This document shows, in pieces, positions 31,824 to 32,344 of a stretch of DNA of 32,344 bases (its first letter is position 1; each line of letters starts with the position of its first letter). The notes beneath the pieces were generated by a model. It had not been told where the DNA came from and made no database searches. It saw nothing but the letters and a program-made list of their open reading frames with translations. The stretch spans positions 1 to 32,344 of the forward strand of contig JAHFGL010000027.1 in NCBI GenBank assembly GCA_023247445.1. Direction: 5' to 3'. Source of the DNA: Candidatus Omnitrophota bacterium. GTDB taxonomy: Bacteria; Omnitrophota; Gorgyraeia; Zapsychrales; Zapsychraceae. Position numbers and translations under genes: made by a program.

Positions 31824-32344
31824 ATGGACTTTGATTTTAAAAATCATATTTTGCATCACATGAATGATACGTATCAATGGCATCTGCCGTTTCCGTTTGT
31901 TCCTCCTATCAATCTACCAGAACCAATCACGCTTCATGCGCTCATGCTTTTGTTTGGGGCTTTTTTAGTTATCCTCACGTTTTGTTTTATTTATCGTAAG
32001 AATGATCGCGTACCAAGAGGCTTCACCAATCTTCTAGAAAGTTTAATTATATTTATACGTGATGATATTGCCATCGGCTGTTTAGGAGAAGAAGAGGGGC
32101 CGCGCTTTACCCCATACTTATGTAGTTTATTCTTTTTTATTTTGATTTTAAACGTACTTGGATTGATCCCGATTTTTGCGCCGGCTACTTCTAATATAAA
32201 TATTACCGGAGCGCTCGCGAGTGTTACCTTTATATTTATGGTTTTTGGTGCGATTCGTAAAAATGGTTTTAAAGGTTTTCTTAAAACTTTTGTTCCGTCC
32301 GGAATGCCACTGCCAATTCTTTTTATCGTTGTGACACTTGAGTT
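31824..32344 (+). CDS. atpB: ATP synthase subunit a, N-terminal part (cut by window end)
   Basis: The frame runs open to the last base, giving 173 residues of a protein normally 230-290 long. NHILHHMNDTYQWHLPFPF at 7-25 is the periplasmic N terminus common in subunit a; helix 1 is at about 38-58, a cytosolic segment with LLESLIIFIRDDIAIGCLGEEEGPRFTPYL at about 70-100 leads into helix 2 (about 102-120), and the NVLGLIPIFAPATSNINITGALA motif is the proton-channel signature. The essential Arg lies beyond the window. With the c-ring it forms the proton path of F-type ATP synthase. The remaining atp genes should follow to the right. Confidence 0.9.
   Translation, partial: MDFDFKNHILHHMNDTYQWHLPFPFVPPINLPEPITLHALMLLFGAFLVILTFCFIYRKNDRVPRGFTNLLESLIIFIRDDIAIGCLGEEEGPRFTPYLCSLFFFILILNVLGLIPIFAPATSNINITGALASVTFIFMVFGAIRKNGFKGFLKTFVPSGMPLPILFIVVTLE

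Overview
The window is a gene-dense stretch (about 40 % G+C by eye) of a bacterial chromosome with no rRNA, tRNA, CRISPR array, intact insertion sequence or phage gene that I can see. Signal peptides, an outer-membrane-type lipoprotein, a periplasmic Cu/Zn superoxide dismutase and System II (ResB/CcsA) cytochrome c maturation point to a diderm with a respiratory chain. The three-gene type-B succinate dehydrogenase, the lipoprotein-ResB-CcsA locus, palindromic repeats whose translation reads HPERSEGS, and GGGACACGTACC palindromes are things I associate with uncultured PVC-related lineages, Omnitrophota in particular. That placement is inference and not certain.

Layout. 1-5700: the end of a LamG protein, a convergent siroheme nitrite/sulfite reductase, the radical SAM protein AmrS, a CheX-like protein with a 58-residue membrane protein, SodC and an isochorismatase-family hydrolase. 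5700-8420: acetyl-CoA synthetase followed 5 bases later by a sirtuin. 8600-12030: sdhCAB. 12090-15910: hemN, then hemE-hemY. 15909-18496 (minus strand): an ABC-2 exporter. 18670-24550: an overlapping chain of lipoprotein, resB, ccsA, moeA, mobA and moaD. 24670-28645: Rieske ferredoxin, inositol-monophosphatase-family protein, a cytosolic BtuF-like protein, DNA polymerase IV and an SGNH hydrolase. 28764-32344: hemA, hemH, a TMEM14-family protein and the start of the ATP synthase operon (atpZ-like, atpI-like, atpB, cut by the window end).

The unifying theme is aerobic or facultative respiration: heme synthesis (hemA, hemE, hemN, hemY, hemH; hemL, hemB, hemC and hemD are absent here), cytochrome c assembly, complex II, ATP synthase and oxidative-stress defence, plus acetate activation and molybdenum cofactor synthesis. 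Three operons of this theme (sdh, hemN, hemA) carry the same extended -10 core, TGTTAT.

The most unusual content is in the repeats: a REP-like palindrome inserted in frame in the signal peptide of CcsA; two inverted arrays of degenerate heptamers next to the starts of sdhB and hemE; an 18-bp-arm perfect palindrome after sodC; and a 102-bp MITE-like inverted repeat before sdhC. The most interesting gene context is a TMEM14-family gene directly after ferrochelatase. No intergenic stretch exceeds 300 bases.
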